Positions 1-10,205 of a stretch of DNA of 64,000 bases are shown in pieces. This DNA is from a virus: positions 248,001 through 312,000 of the IMG/VR virus record IMGVR_UViG_3300044640_001495. One strand, 5' to 3'. A model generated the notes under the pieces. The model was not told where the DNA came from. It saw only the letters and a list, made by a program, of their open reading frames with translations, and did not search any database. Made by a program: the position numbers and the translations under genes. Within the stretch, counting starts at the first letter, position 1; every line of letters starts with the position of its first letter.

Positions 1-150
1 GACATGGGCGAAATACATAGAGAATACGATCCTATCAGAATTTTACCTGATGAGCGAGTGAACAGAATAAATGAAAATATCATGTCAATGACAGACGACA
101 TAACTACACTAGTAGTAAATCACGTATTAGGAAAAAAAGATGACAGTTAA
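1..150 (+). CDS. C-terminal fragment of an unidentified protein
   Basis: Reading frame 1 is open from the window edge to a TAA at 148-150, giving the last 49 residues of a protein that begins upstream. The tail is charged and has no motif I recognise. Its stop lies inside the start of the carbamoyltransferase gene (11-base overlap), which suggests translational coupling and the same operon. Function unknown. Confidence 0.6.
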   Translation, partial: DMGEIHREYDPIRILPDERVNRINENIMSMTDDITTLVVNHVLGKKDDS

Positions 151-1969
151 AACCATATCAGCAAAAAAATCAAATAAACCCGTGTGGGTCGCAGCCATTG
201 CTCGCGGACATAATGCAGGCATCTGTCTACTAAAAGACGGAGAGATTGTATTTTCTATCGAAGAAGAAAGATTGAGTCGTCAAAAGTATGACGGCGGTCC
301 GCTTGCGTCAATGGTTAAGATTTTAGAATACACAGATAAGCTAGACTTTTTGGTTGTAGCACATACACAGAGTCTTGCAGATTCTTCGGGAAAAATTGAT
401 TATACCGGCGACGATATGTACACTGGCCTAGCTCGAAAGTTAGGACTAATTGATAGAAAAGTAGCTAACCTACACAAACATCCTCAGGTGATTGATCTCA
501 GTTTCATGCATCACAAGCTGCATGCTGCCTGCGCATTTTATCGTTCAGGTTGGGAAGATGCAGTTTCTTTGATTGTTGATGGTGCAGGCACATTCTATCA
601 AATGAGTTACAACGACCAACCACTGTGGGTATGGGAAGTTGAGTCTATTGTTGATTGTGCATATCCTGCAGATTTCAAAACTCTTTACAAAAATTACGGT
701 GCAAGAGATCCTATTGTTGGAACATTTCAAGCTGAATTTCCTTCTGCAAATTTAGGCGAGGATGGCGAAACACACGAAGCATGGGTTAGTGATCGTGCAG
801 GCATTGTCAAGGCCTACGAGGGAGTAACTGAATATTGTGGATTCTCAGCTATTGAAGCTGGAAAGACTATGGGATTATTTCCATACGGAAAAGCCAACAA
901 TAAAATTCCTCCGTTGTTTGATACAACATCTAAAATTCCGTTAACAAATAGAAACTTATTGGTGCCAAAATATCCAATGAGTAGCATGGTTAATTCACAA
1001 CTATTTGATTATATTGACGAATTTCCTGAAGATCCTAAAGGTGATGTTACCTACATGGACAATCGTAGAGATATGGCCTATGCTGTTCAGACACAGACGC
1101 AAGAACAGGTGGTAAGACTAATCAAATTAGCCGCAGAAAAAAGTGGAAAGAATCGTGTTGTTATTTCCGGAGGCTATGGATTAAACTGTGTTGCTAACTA
1201 TCATTATCTAGAAGAATTAAAAGATAGCGGCATTGAAATTTATGTTGAACCTATCAGCAATGATGCAGGTACAGCAATGGGCGCAGGTCTGCTGTTCTAT
1301 CATGGCATGTATGACGATACTACCATACGTAAATACGATACTTTGTATTATGGCCCTGTACACACTTATACCAGTGAAGAAATTGCTGCAAAGGCAGAAG
1401 CTGCTAATGCAGAAGTTACAGATGCTACAGCTAAAGACATTGTCAAGCTGTTACGTGAAAAAAACATTGTGACTATCTTCCAAGGACGTTCAGAAAACGG
1501 ACCACGTGCCCTAGGCAATCGTTCAGTGCTGTTTGATCCAACATTTGAAGACGGCAAAGACTATGTGAATGCAGTCAAGCATCGTGAATACTTCCGCCCA
1601 TTTGCGGGAAGTATTCTAGAAGAAGATGTACACGAGTGGTTTGATTTACGTGGAATGAAAAACAGTCCATTCATGATGTACGCTGTAAACTGCCAGCCAG
1701 GAGTTGAAGAAAAGATTCCAAGCATTATTCACGAAGATCATACCTGCCGTATTCAAACAGTTAATCCTGAGCAGAACAAGCACTACTATGATTTGATCAA
1801 AGCATTCAAAGATGAAACAGGCGTTCCTATCCTGTTTAATACCAGCTTTAATCTAGGTGGCGAACCCCTAGTAGAAACACTAGATGATGCTATTTGGACA
1901 TTACAAAAGTCAGAAATTGAATACCTGTACTTGCCCGAGTACAGTAAACTAATTAAAATTGCCAACTAA
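140..1969 (+). CDS. Carbamoyltransferase, NodU/CmcH family (full length)
   Basis: A 609-residue protein of the carbamoyl-phosphate-dependent O-carbamoyltransferase family. The N-terminal Kae1/ASKHA-like domain starts with the GHNAG motif (residues 23-27) and an EEERLSR segment near 41-47. It has the metal-binding HH at 124-125 with His128, an acidic D147-GAG, and a GGYGLNCVAN motif near 344-353. The C-terminal domain (about 432-609) has the family signature NGPRALGNRS (453-462) and FRPFAGS (485-491). Full-length members carbamoylate hydroxyls on sugars, Nod factors or antibiotics; the phage substrate is unknown, possibly a virion or cell-surface glycan given the sugar cassette at 30-43 kb. 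It ends at a strong terminator. A second, truncated family member lies at 51834. Confidence 0.93.
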   Translation: MTVKTISAKKSNKPVWVAAIARGHNAGICLLKDGEIVFSIEEERLSRQKYDGGPLASMVKILEYTDKLDFLVVAHTQSLADSSGKIDYTGDDMYTGLARKLGLIDRKVANLHKHPQVIDLSFMHHKLHAACAFYRSGWEDAVSLIVDGAGTFYQMSYNDQPLWVWEVESIVDCAYPADFKTLYKNYGARDPIVGTFQAEFPSANLGEDGETHEAWVSDRAGIVKAYEGVTEYCGFSAIEAGKTMGLFPYGKANNKIPPLFDTTSKIPLTNRNLLVPKYPMSSMVNSQLFDYIDEFPEDPKGDVTYMDNRRDMAYAVQTQTQEQVVRLIKLAAEKSGKNRVVISGGYGLNCVANYHYLEELKDSGIEIYVEPISNDAGTAMGAGLLFYHGMYDDTTIRKYDTLYYGPVHTYTSEEIAAKAEAANAEVTDATAKDIVKLLREKNIVTIFQGRSENGPRALGNRSVLFDPTFEDGKDYVNAVKHREYFRPFAGSILEEDVHEWFDLRGMKNSPFMMYAVNCQPGVEEKIPSIIHEDHTCRIQTVNPEQNKHYYDLIKAFKDETGVPILFNTSFNLGGEPLVETLDDAIWTLQKSEIEYLYLPEYSKLIKIAN

Positions 1970-1991
1970 AAAAGCCCGCAAGGGCTTTTTT
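1968..1991 (+). terminator. Rho-independent terminator after carbamoyltransferase
   Basis: Stem AAAAAGCCC / GGGCTTTTT around a GCAA tetraloop, followed by a T run. It begins at the stop codon of the upstream gene and separates that transcript from the tail genes. Confidence 0.9.
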
Positions 1992-1998
1992 GTTTTAT

Positions 1999-2006
1999 GA
2001 TAAATA
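1999..2006 (+). promoter_or_regulatory. T4-type late promoter box (GATAAATA)
   Basis: GATAAATA lies directly after the terminator and ends 7 nt before the ATG at 2014. No Shine-Dalgarno sequence fits between box and start, so the mRNA would have almost no leader. Confidence 0.7.
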
Positions 2007-2013
2007 CACTACT

Positions 2014-2451
2014 ATGATCAACTTCACAAAATATTTCTTTCAAGGAGTTAAAAACACTCTTAGAATTCAGAACGGAGTGCAATTTGCCTACAAGGGTCCT
2101 TGGCAAACAGTAACACCCAACACCATTATAGACGAATGGTATGTTGGTGATTTTATGGCTGCAGAATACACAGTGGTAGTTGACGTGGGCAACACAAGAA
2201 AAGAAATAATCAAATGTCTAGTGGTAGCAGGCCCTGAAAATGCCAATCTTACCATTTATGGTCGTACCAATCTCAGCGAAAATCTAATAGATATCACAGC
2301 CACTGTTAATGCATCAAAAATGCAACTGGTGGCAAATCCGGCATCCAGCCCGGACGGATCAACCTATGATAACAGCACGTTGTTATTGGGTAGCAAGATG
2401 ATATTCAGTGCCACTTACTATCACACAATCAACGATCTTGCGATTACTTAA
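2014..2451 (+). CDS. Small virion-associated protein of unknown fold
   Basis: A 145-residue protein when started at the ATG at 2014. The frame also opens at a TTG at 1990, but that lies inside the terminator and late promoter, so I reject it. The sequence is rich in beta-prone and Asn/Thr residues, without signal peptide or membrane segment. It is expressed from a late promoter and sits directly ahead of tail-fibre-like proteins, so a structural role is likely. No family recognised. Confidence 0.7.
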   Translation: MINFTKYFFQGVKNTLRIQNGVQFAYKGPWQTVTPNTIIDEWYVGDFMAAEYTVVVDVGNTRKEIIKCLVVAGPENANLTIYGRTNLSENLIDITATVNASKMQLVANPASSPDGSTYDNSTLLLGSKMIFSATYYHTINDLAIT

Positions 2452-2463
2452 AGGTTAACTCCG

Positions 2464-2471
2464 TATAAATA
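2464..2471 (+). promoter_or_regulatory. T4-type late promoter box (TATAAATA)
   Basis: A perfect TATAAATA box 50 nt upstream of the ATG at 2522. Unlike many late genes here, this leader is long and has a GGAG ribosome binding site just before the start. Confidence 0.8.
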
Positions 2472-2521
2472 CACTAGCAATCTTTGTGGAAGTTGATGGT
2501 GGTGGAATAGCGGAGAACTAA

Positions 2522-3085
2522 ATGTCAGTAAATTACATACCTTTAGAATCAAAAAGCGGCTTTCGCAGCCCGGGCTTCTCAGTGGATGAATTGGGAAATT
2601 TAACGGTCACTGGTGCTGTATCTGTTGCAGGTTCTATCGATACCACTGGCAGTTTCAAAATCAACGGTATTCCTATTATAGATGCCAGCGATTCGATCAT
2701 CGGCCTTGACCCAATCATAGAAAGAGCCATCGGACTAAGACAGTTGGGCACTTTAGATTTTCTAAACATTGCCGGCGATCTTATTATCAGTGAAGGATCC
2801 ACACCTTATTTCAATGTGGTCAACGGACATGTCGAAATGACCAGTGTGTCTTCAGTTGGCGCTATTAATAACATGGATATTGGGTTAATTGAACCCGGTG
2901 ACGGAAATTTTAAATCATTAAATGTTGGACCTGGCGATAGTACAGGTGAGCTCACAGTACAGGGAAATATCTATACCACCGGAGTTATAGATATTGCAAC
3001 AGCCCCTACAGAAACTACACACGCCACTAGAAAAGATTATGTTGATGCAAGAGTAGCTGCATTTTCAATTGCTTTTGGTGCTTAA
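2522..3085 (+). CDS. Tail-fibre-like structural protein
   Basis: 187 residues. The body consists of short glycine-rich beta repeats (LTVTGAVSVAGSIDTTGSFK-type strands at about 26-46, and similar turns at 135-155) typical of trimeric beta-helical phage fibres. The C-terminal region has an ATRKDYVDAR motif (about 167-176), a segment commonly seen near the end of fibre-like phage proteins. It lies in a late operon, 10 nt upstream of the giant tail protein, and is probably a fibre or fibre-attachment subunit. Confidence 0.75.
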   Translation: MSVNYIPLESKSGFRSPGFSVDELGNLTVTGAVSVAGSIDTTGSFKINGIPIIDASDSIIGLDPIIERAIGLRQLGTLDFLNIAGDLIISEGSTPYFNVVNGHVEMTSVSSVGAINNMDIGLIEPGDGNFKSLNVGPGDSTGELTVQGNIYTTGVIDIATAPTETTHATRKDYVDARVAAFSIAFGA

Positions 3086-3095
3086 GGAAAAATAA

Positions 3096-6000
3096 ATGGC
3101 AAAGAAACAGATTAAACAATACGTATTTGAACCAGGAATAAGCAAAGATGCCAGCCTGTATCCTAAGGCAGTGGCTCTGCTGTTGGCCAACAAGGCCTTC
3201 CTTCAAGCTCAAGTTGTTGCATTTATCAATTATAATATCACAAATAATATTGCTCCGTATGTTGGATATACATTTGCTTCTGCAAAATGTACTAGAGACG
3301 TTGGTTTCTTTATTGATGCTGTTGCACATGATTTAAGATACGGCGGTAATGTCAATTCAAGACAGATAGCAGAATATTTCTGGATCGACGGCGAGCCAAT
3401 GATTCGCGGAGATGTCACTCCAGAAACCACGGGACAGGCCTATCTAGCCAGCGTTATCAACGACTATATCTTTACCAATACCACAGTGTCTCCTAGTTAC
3501 AGCAACGCCAGTGTGCAGACCAAATACATAGGTCAGAATGCAGAAGCAGGTGCTAGCTCAAGAAACACCAGCCTATGGAATATCTTTACCACAGTGATCA
3601 CCAATGGTGTTGATTCTGTACCTGCCAAAGTCACAGGTGTTAGCAGTATAAAATTATTGGGCAATTACACATCCAGCGAACTGTTGTTGATTACCAACAC
3701 AGCAAACAATGAGATTCTTTATAATTTTGCTGACTCTGCGTTTCCTGTCACACTGGTGCAAAAACAAGGTAGAAGCAGCGGCGACGGAAAACTACTTAGC
3801 GATCTAGATTTTCCCTCATGGTGGCAGACCAGTGATGCCATCACCACTCTGTATCTGGCCAAAGACACTTCTACTGCGTCTGCCACAGATGACATTCAGA
3901 TTTTTGTTGAAAATGAATCACAAACAATTAGACCTTGGGACTTTGGTACAGATGCTATTGAGCGTATGCGTGTGGCTGCTCCACAGGCCATGTTGGATGC
4001 TGACTTTGAATATGGATTGCAACCAACCAAATGGCAAGCAATTGGCCTAATGAGAGGTTATCCATCTCTTTTTGAAATTCCAGGCACAGATTTAACAGTG
4101 TCTGCGATGACAACCGATGCATCTGTGAACACAGGAAATTTTGGAAGTTCATTAATCACGGTTACCACTTCGGGTTCACATGGATTTAGTATTCAACAAC
4201 CAATTACAGTAAAAGGATTAAATGCTGCTGTGAGTGGTTTTGCAAGAGCAGAAGGCAGTTTCTTGATCTACAGCGTTCCAAACTCAGTGACATTTACCTA
4301 TTATGCATCAGCTCGAGTAGGATCATCAGATGGTCAGAGTTTGTTCACTTCGTTTGTTCAAATACGGCAAGCAGGATTTTACACAGGAGCCTCAATAGGC
4401 CAGCCCACTTTCAGTGTGTTCAGTAATGGCTCTAACAACAGTATTACCAGCGTGTTTTCAACTCCTTCCGGATCATTCAACATTGCATTTAATGGAACAT
4501 CACCTACACCAGGATCTCCTATATCCGGCAGTCCAAATATTGCGGCAGCAACATCTGTATCTGGTGTTGTTGGAGCATCTACAGTAACAGCCAATGCGAA
4601 ATTTACCACCTTGATCACTGATACAGAACTATCACTGGTGGATTTAACTGGAGTTCAACAGGCCATGGCCATTGACAACGGTTCAGGTAGCGCAATTTTT
4701 ATTAACTCACTTTCTGGCAACTTGTTAAACTTGTCAGGGGCTTGCGGACAGGTCTACATAGGTGCCAATGCAACCAATACAGCAGTGAGTGGTACCAATA
4801 TCAACGGTATTGGAACAAACGCACACTTTGATGTCAGCAGAAGTGGTACCAGCTACACAGTGACTGATGCTCTTGACAGCTCATCAAACGGAGAAAATTA
4901 CGCAGTAGGAGATTCTATAATAATTCTAGGATCAGTGCTAGGTGGCACAGATGGGGTCAATGACGTCATCATCTCAGTTACTGCGGTTGACAGTGGTGGT
5001 GCCATAACTAATTTTAGTTTTGCAGGCACAGCTATATCAGGCGGTGCCACTTATAATAATCAAAATTCTTCTTCAACAACCAGTATAGCTGGTGGAGGAG
5101 CTCAATTATCAGTTGCACGAACAGGTGGCACTGGCGCTTATGCCATAGCTTTATCTGCCGGTGGAGCAGATTACCTAGCTGGCGACACAGTTACTTGGGC
5201 AGGTACACTGTTTGGAGGCACAAGTCCAGCCAATGACATTGTTATCCAAGTTGACGGTGTTACTGCAGGAGCCATAGTAGATTTCCAGATAGTGGGAACT
5301 CCTGTAGGAGCTTCTGGTGATGCATCTTATCCAGGTGAGACAGCTGCCAATATACCAGTATCTGGTAGCGGCGCAACATTTACAATTATACGCACTGATG
5401 GTGTATATTCTATAGTGAGTCCTATAGTTGTGCCCACAGGACTAGGATATGCTATCGGAAACAGAATACTGATTAGTGGAGCCAACCTTGACGGTGCAGC
5501 AGGTGTCAATGACTGTACTGTACAGGTAACCAACGTTAACGGCACAGGAGAAATACTCAGTGCTACAACTACAGGAACTCCTTTTGCGGGTTCTCCTATT
5601 ACCATTTACCCAACACTGAGTATCAGTGAAGCTACCACGGGTATCATTGGATCTGGAACAGTGTTGAATGTGGGCGCCATTGCCACAGTGCAGGTTGACT
5701 TTGCCACAAATCATGGTCTAGTACCAGGCACAACTATTTTGACCAGCATTTCATCACTGCCTGCTCCTGATTTTACGGCCACAGCAAGAACGCTGCCATC
5801 GTCAGGATCTTGGAGCGGAGTTGCATTTGCTGGCAGTACATTTGTGGCCGTGTTACCAGCCACTCAAACATCAGCAAGATCTATAGATGGCAGCAGTTGG
5901 GCCAGCGGAGGCAATCTGCCGTCGTCAGCCACGTGGACTTCAGTGGCTGCAGGTGTAGTTGCATCCACTACCTATTTTGTTGCTGTGGCCAGCGGCGGCA

Positions 6001-9000
6001 CTGCCGCAGCATATTCCACTAATGCAGGAGTTTCTTGGTCAGCGGCCACCTTGCCATCAAGTTCAACTTGGTCCTCTGTGACCTACTACGGCGGATTTTT
6101 TGTAGCAGTAGCCAGTGGTGGTACTGCTGCCGCCTATTCTATAGATGGTGGTCAAACATGGGCAGCAGCAACCCTACCGTCCAGTGCCACTTGGACAGAC
6201 GTAGCAGGTGGACTAATTGGATCTTCAACATATTTTGTTGCTATTTCCAGTGGCGGTACAGCAGCTGCCTATTCAGTGGACAACGGAGCCAGTTGGCTGG
6301 CCACAGGAGCATTACCTGCCAGTACCACTTGGTCATCGATCGCCTACGGCAACAGTAGATTTTTTGCAGTTGCTACAGGAGGAACCATTGGAGCATTTAG
6401 CACCAACGGAAACACATGGACAGCTTCTGTGTTACCTGCATCCGCAAATTGGAACAGTGTGACATTTGGCGATGACTCGTTTGTTGCAGTTGCCAGCGGC
6501 AGCACATCCGCACTGACCAGCTTCACTGGTGAAACTGGCAGTTTTACATCACAAGTAACAACCTCTGCTGCTACCTGGGAAGAAATTGCATTTGGATCTT
6601 ACACAGGACTTGGTAAGTTTGCGGTTGTTGGCAACAGTAACAGTGCCATGGACATTGTGTTGACCAGCGCCAACCACCAAATTGCCACAGGACCACACGT
6701 GGTCACTCAAGTTCCCAGTCTAACCAGTATTAGATATCCTGCAAGAACCACAGGAGCAATCAATACCTCCGTGGCTGGCCTTACTGGATTTGTTTATGCA
6801 AGACCGGACAGTTTCTTTACTCATAGACCATTTGATGGTGGAGTGCAACTAGGAACCGGCGGCCCCAGTCACGGTGCGCAAGCCATACGTCAGAGCAAGA
6901 AATACATTCGTTACCAATCTGGTAAAGGCATGATGTATACCACAGGTGGCCTATTTGCACCTAGTTACAATTTATCATCAGCCACTGCGGTTTCTCCTGA
7001 AGTAAACAGTTTTATCACATTTACCTGTGATGATACAGATCACGGATTGCAACCTGGAGCTGAAATCGAAATAATTGGCTGTGTATCATTTGAATACAAT
7101 GGCGACTATGTGGTAGAAAGTATTGTTGATGCTAGAAGTTTTAGAGTGAGATCCAACGCTTATCTGTCAACTCTGTCTGCACAGTTGGGCACCGACTGCA
7201 AGGTTTTGTTGAAACGCTGGGCAGGCGCCACTGTGCGCATAGGTGCATTTGACGAACAAAATGGTATATTTTATCAATATGATGGTCAAGAAATGGCAGT
7301 GGTTAGACGAAGCAGTACTAACCAGCTCAGCGGTACATCCAGCATCACAGTGGACAGTAATCTAGTCACCGGCAGCGGCACACGTTTTCAAGATCAGTTG
7401 AAAGTGGGGGACAAAATAGTTATAAGAGGTATGAGTCATATCGTATCAGGTATCACCAGCCAAACTTCTATGACAATGACTCCAGATTGGCGAGGCGCCA
7501 ATTCAGTCACAGGCGCTAGAATATGTATCACAGAAGAATTGTATATTCCACAAAGTGATTGGAACGTTGATACTCTTGACGGTAACGGGCCTAGTGGATA
7601 CACCCTGCTGCCATGGCGCATGCAGATGTTGGGCATGCAGTATACCTGGTATGCTGCCGGATTCATTGAGTTCATGATGCGTGGAGCAGACGGTAAATTT
7701 GTATTCCTACACAGAATTAGAAATTCCAATACCAATACAGAAGCTTATATGCGTACAGCCAACTTGCCTGTGCGATATGAAGTTGAAAACAGATCAGCAG
7801 TGAATAAACTGGCACTGGCTCTTGGCAGTGGAGACAATAGTCTCACACTTACAGATGCCTATAGATTTCCAAGTACTGGAATCTTGTACATCGGCAACGA
7901 ATTGATCAGCTACTCTGGAAAATCAGGAAGAACACTCACAGGATTGTCCAGAGCTGCATCATTTACTGCATTCACTGCAGGACAAAATAGAACTTTCACA
8001 GCTGGTGTTACAGCATCACATGCTGCGGGAGCAGGAGTTTCATTGATCAGCTGCACCTGTAGCCCCACAATCAGTCACTGGGGATCAGCACTATTAACAG
8101 ACGGTTTGTTTGATTCTGACAGGGGATATTTGTTTAACTATGCGGTAACCGGATTGTCAGTAACTACAACAAGACAAACTGCTTTTATGTTGAGATTGGC
8201 TCCGAGCGTGTCAAACGCCATTGTTGGCGACCTCGGTGAACGAGATCTACTAAACAGAGCGCAGTTGTTGTTGAACGCTATCACATTAACAGCAGACACA
8301 GGAAGCGGTGCAATCGTTGTTGAAGGAGTTTTGAATCCTAGAAACTATCCTGCTAGTCCCAGCAATGTGACTTTCACGGGCTTGTCAAGTGCTGCCGCTG
8401 GCGGACAGCCAAGTTTTGCTCAGGTGGCACTGGGAGGATCTATCAACTGGGGTGGTGTACCTAGCTCAACAACCACTGCCACGGTGCAGGGAGCATTGAC
8501 CACCACTATCACAGCTAGAGGTTTTGCCACAGTCACACAGACCGTGACTGCTATAGCACTGCCTACCGGCATAGATATTTCAGGACTTGCAGTCAGCAGT
8601 GCTAGAACTGATTTTTATATTTTAAACAGTGCTTACGATTTGATCACAGCAACTCCTTTGAGAGTTGGTGATGGTGTTTTCCTAACTAGTAGAGTAACCG
8701 GCGGACAGACCATTGCCAGTATAACCAGAGCCTATCTAGGCACTGCCTATACAAGAATTGTAATGACAGCGGTGGCCAATTCCAGCAGTCCTGTAAATAC
8801 CAATCAAACCATAACCATAACCAACAGTATTTCTGTTAGCTATTCTAGGGCGTTTTTGGCGGGAAGAACAGATTTCTTGATAACAAATACCGATGCAACC
8901 ACTTCTAATGTGACGGCAGGCGACTCACTGAGTGCTACAACATATGTGATCGGCGGCCAAACTGCAAGTAGTGTGACTTCATCCTATGCCACAGTGGCTG

Positions 9001-9557
9001 GTGTAGCTTATACAAGAATCATAATGAACACCGCTGCCAACGCCTCTATTGGTGCTAACACCAACGTGTCAACCACAGTCACTGCTTCAGGCACCACAGC
9101 ATCATATTCAGGCACAAACTTTTTGTTCTTTACCAACGCTACCTGGAATTCATCTGGTGCTAGTGTGAGCACACGAGTGGCCACATCATTTACTCAATTT
9201 TCAGCGGGAACATCTGTATCTGCTGTGGCTACACGTAGACTGGGTGCTACCACAGTGGTTAGAGCTTCGTTCACACAGAACTTGAACACTGCTGTGGCAG
9301 CAGCAGCCACAGTGACATTCCAGTTTGGAGATCCGCAGTTTGCGCTGCCAGGTGAACAGGTGTTTTCATTCGTGGCAAATCCAGGTAATACCACAAGTTT
9401 AGATTTATTAGAATTGAAAGAGTTGACCACAACAGCAATTGGTGGACGAGGTGCGTTCCCCAATGGACCAGATGTGCTGGCCATCAATGTCTATAAGGTA
9501 TCGGGTACAGCAACTCCTGCTTCAATTATTCTGCGTTGGGGTGAAGCTCAGGCATAA
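3096..9557 (+). CDS. Giant virion structural protein with propeller-like repeats
   Basis: 2153 residues, the largest gene of the window. Near the N-terminus (about 55-95) it has a KCTRDVGFFIDA...DLRYGGN module common in large structural proteins of marine T4-like phages. Residues about 900-1160 hold seven repeats of roughly 38-45 residues built as LPSS-x-TW...FVAVASGGT...GxSW, which read like blades of a beta-propeller (BNR/kelch-like). Elsewhere it is rich in Gly/Ser/Thr with a PSDWNVDTLDG-type segment near 1490. The C-terminus (PGEQVFSF...LDLLELKEL) also resembles other marine phage tail proteins. Likely a tail-fibre or baseplate-periphery adhesin. The start has an AAGGA ribosome binding site. 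Confidence 0.88.
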   Translation: MAKKQIKQYVFEPGISKDASLYPKAVALLLANKAFLQAQVVAFINYNITNNIAPYVGYTFASAKCTRDVGFFIDAVAHDLRYGGNVNSRQIAEYFWIDGEPMIRGDVTPETTGQAYLASVINDYIFTNTTVSPSYSNASVQTKYIGQNAEAGASSRNTSLWNIFTTVITNGVDSVPAKVTGVSSIKLLGNYTSSELLLITNTANNEILYNFADSAFPVTLVQKQGRSSGDGKLLSDLDFPSWWQTSDAITTLYLAKDTSTASATDDIQIFVENESQTIRPWDFGTDAIERMRVAAPQAMLDADFEYGLQPTKWQAIGLMRGYPSLFEIPGTDLTVSAMTTDASVNTGNFGSSLITVTTSGSHGFSIQQPITVKGLNAAVSGFARAEGSFLIYSVPNSVTFTYYASARVGSSDGQSLFTSFVQIRQAGFYTGASIGQPTFSVFSNGSNNSITSVFSTPSGSFNIAFNGTSPTPGSPISGSPNIAAATSVSGVVGASTVTANAKFTTLITDTELSLVDLTGVQQAMAIDNGSGSAIFINSLSGNLLNLSGACGQVYIGANATNTAVSGTNINGIGTNAHFDVSRSGTSYTVTDALDSSSNGENYAVGDSIIILGSVLGGTDGVNDVIISVTAVDSGGAITNFSFAGTAISGGATYNNQNSSSTTSIAGGGAQLSVARTGGTGAYAIALSAGGADYLAGDTVTWAGTLFGGTSPANDIVIQVDGVTAGAIVDFQIVGTPVGASGDASYPGETAANIPVSGSGATFTIIRTDGVYSIVSPIVVPTGLGYAIGNRILISGANLDGAAGVNDCTVQVTNVNGTGEILSATTTGTPFAGSPITIYPTLSISEATTGIIGSGTVLNVGAIATVQVDFATNHGLVPGTTILTSISSLPAPDFTATARTLPSSGSWSGVAFAGSTFVAVLPATQTSARSIDGSSWASGGNLPSSATWTSVAAGVVASTTYFVAVASGGTAAAYSTNAGVSWSAATLPSSSTWSSVTYYGGFFVAVASGGTAAAYSIDGGQTWAAATLPSSATWTDVAGGLIGSSTYFVAISSGGTAAAYSVDNGASWLATGALPASTTWSSIAYGNSRFFAVATGGTIGAFSTNGNTWTASVLPASANWNSVTFGDDSFVAVASGSTSALTSFTGETGSFTSQVTTSAATWEEIAFGSYTGLGKFAVVGNSNSAMDIVLTSANHQIATGPHVVTQVPSLTSIRYPARTTGAINTSVAGLTGFVYARPDSFFTHRPFDGGVQLGTGGPSHGAQAIRQSKKYIRYQSGKGMMYTTGGLFAPSYNLSSATAVSPEVNSFITFTCDDTDHGLQPGAEIEIIGCVSFEYNGDYVVESIVDARSFRVRSNAYLSTLSAQLGTDCKVLLKRWAGATVRIGAFDEQNGIFYQYDGQEMAVVRRSSTNQLSGTSSITVDSNLVTGSGTRFQDQLKVGDKIVIRGMSHIVSGITSQTSMTMTPDWRGANSVTGARICITEELYIPQSDWNVDTLDGNGPSGYTLLPWRMQMLGMQYTWYAAGFIEFMMRGADGKFVFLHRIRNSNTNTEAYMRTANLPVRYEVENRSAVNKLALALGSGDNSLTLTDAYRFPSTGILYIGNELISYSGKSGRTLTGLSRAASFTAFTAGQNRTFTAGVTASHAAGAGVSLISCTCSPTISHWGSALLTDGLFDSDRGYLFNYAVTGLSVTTTRQTAFMLRLAPSVSNAIVGDLGERDLLNRAQLLLNAITLTADTGSGAIVVEGVLNPRNYPASPSNVTFTGLSSAAAGGQPSFAQVALGGSINWGGVPSSTTTATVQGALTTTITARGFATVTQTVTAIALPTGIDISGLAVSSARTDFYILNSAYDLITATPLRVGDGVFLTSRVTGGQTIASITRAYLGTAYTRIVMTAVANSSSPVNTNQTITITNSISVSYSRAFLAGRTDFLITNTDATTSNVTAGDSLSATTYVIGGQTASSVTSSYATVAGVAYTRIIMNTAANASIGANTNVSTTVTASGTTASYSGTNFLFFTNATWNSSGASVSTRVATSFTQFSAGTSVSAVATRRLGATTVVRASFTQNLNTAVAAAATVTFQFGDPQFALPGEQVFSFVANPGNTTSLDLLELKELTTTAIGGRGAFPNGPDVLAINVYKVSGTATPASIILRWGEAQA

Positions 9558-9828
9558 TTGGCGTTGATCGATAGTTGGCAAGTTTCTGTTCTAACTGAGA
9601 TTTGATTTTTATCAATTCTTGTCTTAGTTCAGAAACTTCAGAATTTATTTTGCCGTTAATGAACATCTGTTCATGGCATCGATCAATGTAGATCACTGTG
9701 TTCTTGAACTCTGCAAGCAGCTTGTTCAACTCATCTTGTTTTTCAGTATCCGAAATGTCCGTGATCTTTTTTTGAAAATTAGAATAATCTTCTTTGAAAC
9801 GTTGACTATTTTGTATTTTTAGCATCAT
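9526..9828 (-). CDS. Small coiled-coil protein, unknown function
   Basis: 100 residues, mostly charged alpha helix with heptad-like spacing (about 15-90), suggesting a coiled coil. It is the last gene of the minus-strand gp14-gp15 operon and overlaps both the Nudix-like gene upstream (23 nt) and, convergently, the end of the giant tail gene (32 nt). No family recognised; a chaperone or small structural role would fit its place. Confidence 0.65.
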   Translation of the reverse strand: MMLKIQNSQRFKEDYSNFQKKITDISDTEKQDELNKLLAEFKNTVIYIDRCHEQMFINGKINSEVSELRQELIKIKSQLEQKLANYRSTPIMPELHPNAE

Positions 9829-10198
9829 TTTCTAGTACCAGTATAGTGTCAATTTTAGCTCTAATCAGCTGATTGTTCAATGTGGTCTTTAATCCACCAT
9901 GTAGATTCTTAGGAAGACAATCCACGTTTGCCCAACAGATTGTGTCACTTGCATCCGTTAAGAATTCTAGATCAGTTAGACACACATATGTACCGTATTC
10001 AAATCCTCGATCTTCAGAAAGATACAGTTCAATAGGCAGTATCCTACCAACAGCATATCTAGACATCAGCTGCTCAGCATCTTCCAGCAATGTTGAATTT
10101 CTAGGAAATGTAGGCACAGTCCATTTTTGATCTTCAAGAATCAATAGAATTCTGCTAGTGTTTTTGGCAAGGAAAAGCAGTCCGGCACGTTGTTGCAT
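9806..10198 (-). CDS. Nudix-like protein with degenerate Nudix box
   Basis: 130 residues. The N-terminal layout (AGLLFLAKNTSRILLILED...WTVP) matches the first strands of a Nudix hydrolase, and a short helix follows where the Nudix box GX5EX7REUXEEXGU would be. The box itself is poorly kept (LLEDAEQLMSRYAVG), so pyrophosphatase activity is doubtful. It sits between gp15 and a coiled-coil gene on the minus strand and may be a structural or inactive relative. Confidence 0.55.
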   Translation of the reverse strand: MQQRAGLLFLAKNTSRILLILEDQKWTVPTFPRNSTLLEDAEQLMSRYAVGRILPIELYLSEDRGFEYGTYVCLTDLEFLTDASDTICWANVDCLPKNLHGGLKTTLNNQLIRAKIDTILVLENDAKNTK

Positions 10199-10205
10199 CT
10201 TGTAC

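Noticed and set aside
5810-6462. Plus-strand frames of 70-107 codons inside the giant tail gene
   Set aside because: They lie in another frame of the repeat block, are rich in Cys/Trp/Ser as expected for shadow translation of repeats, and have no ribosome sites.
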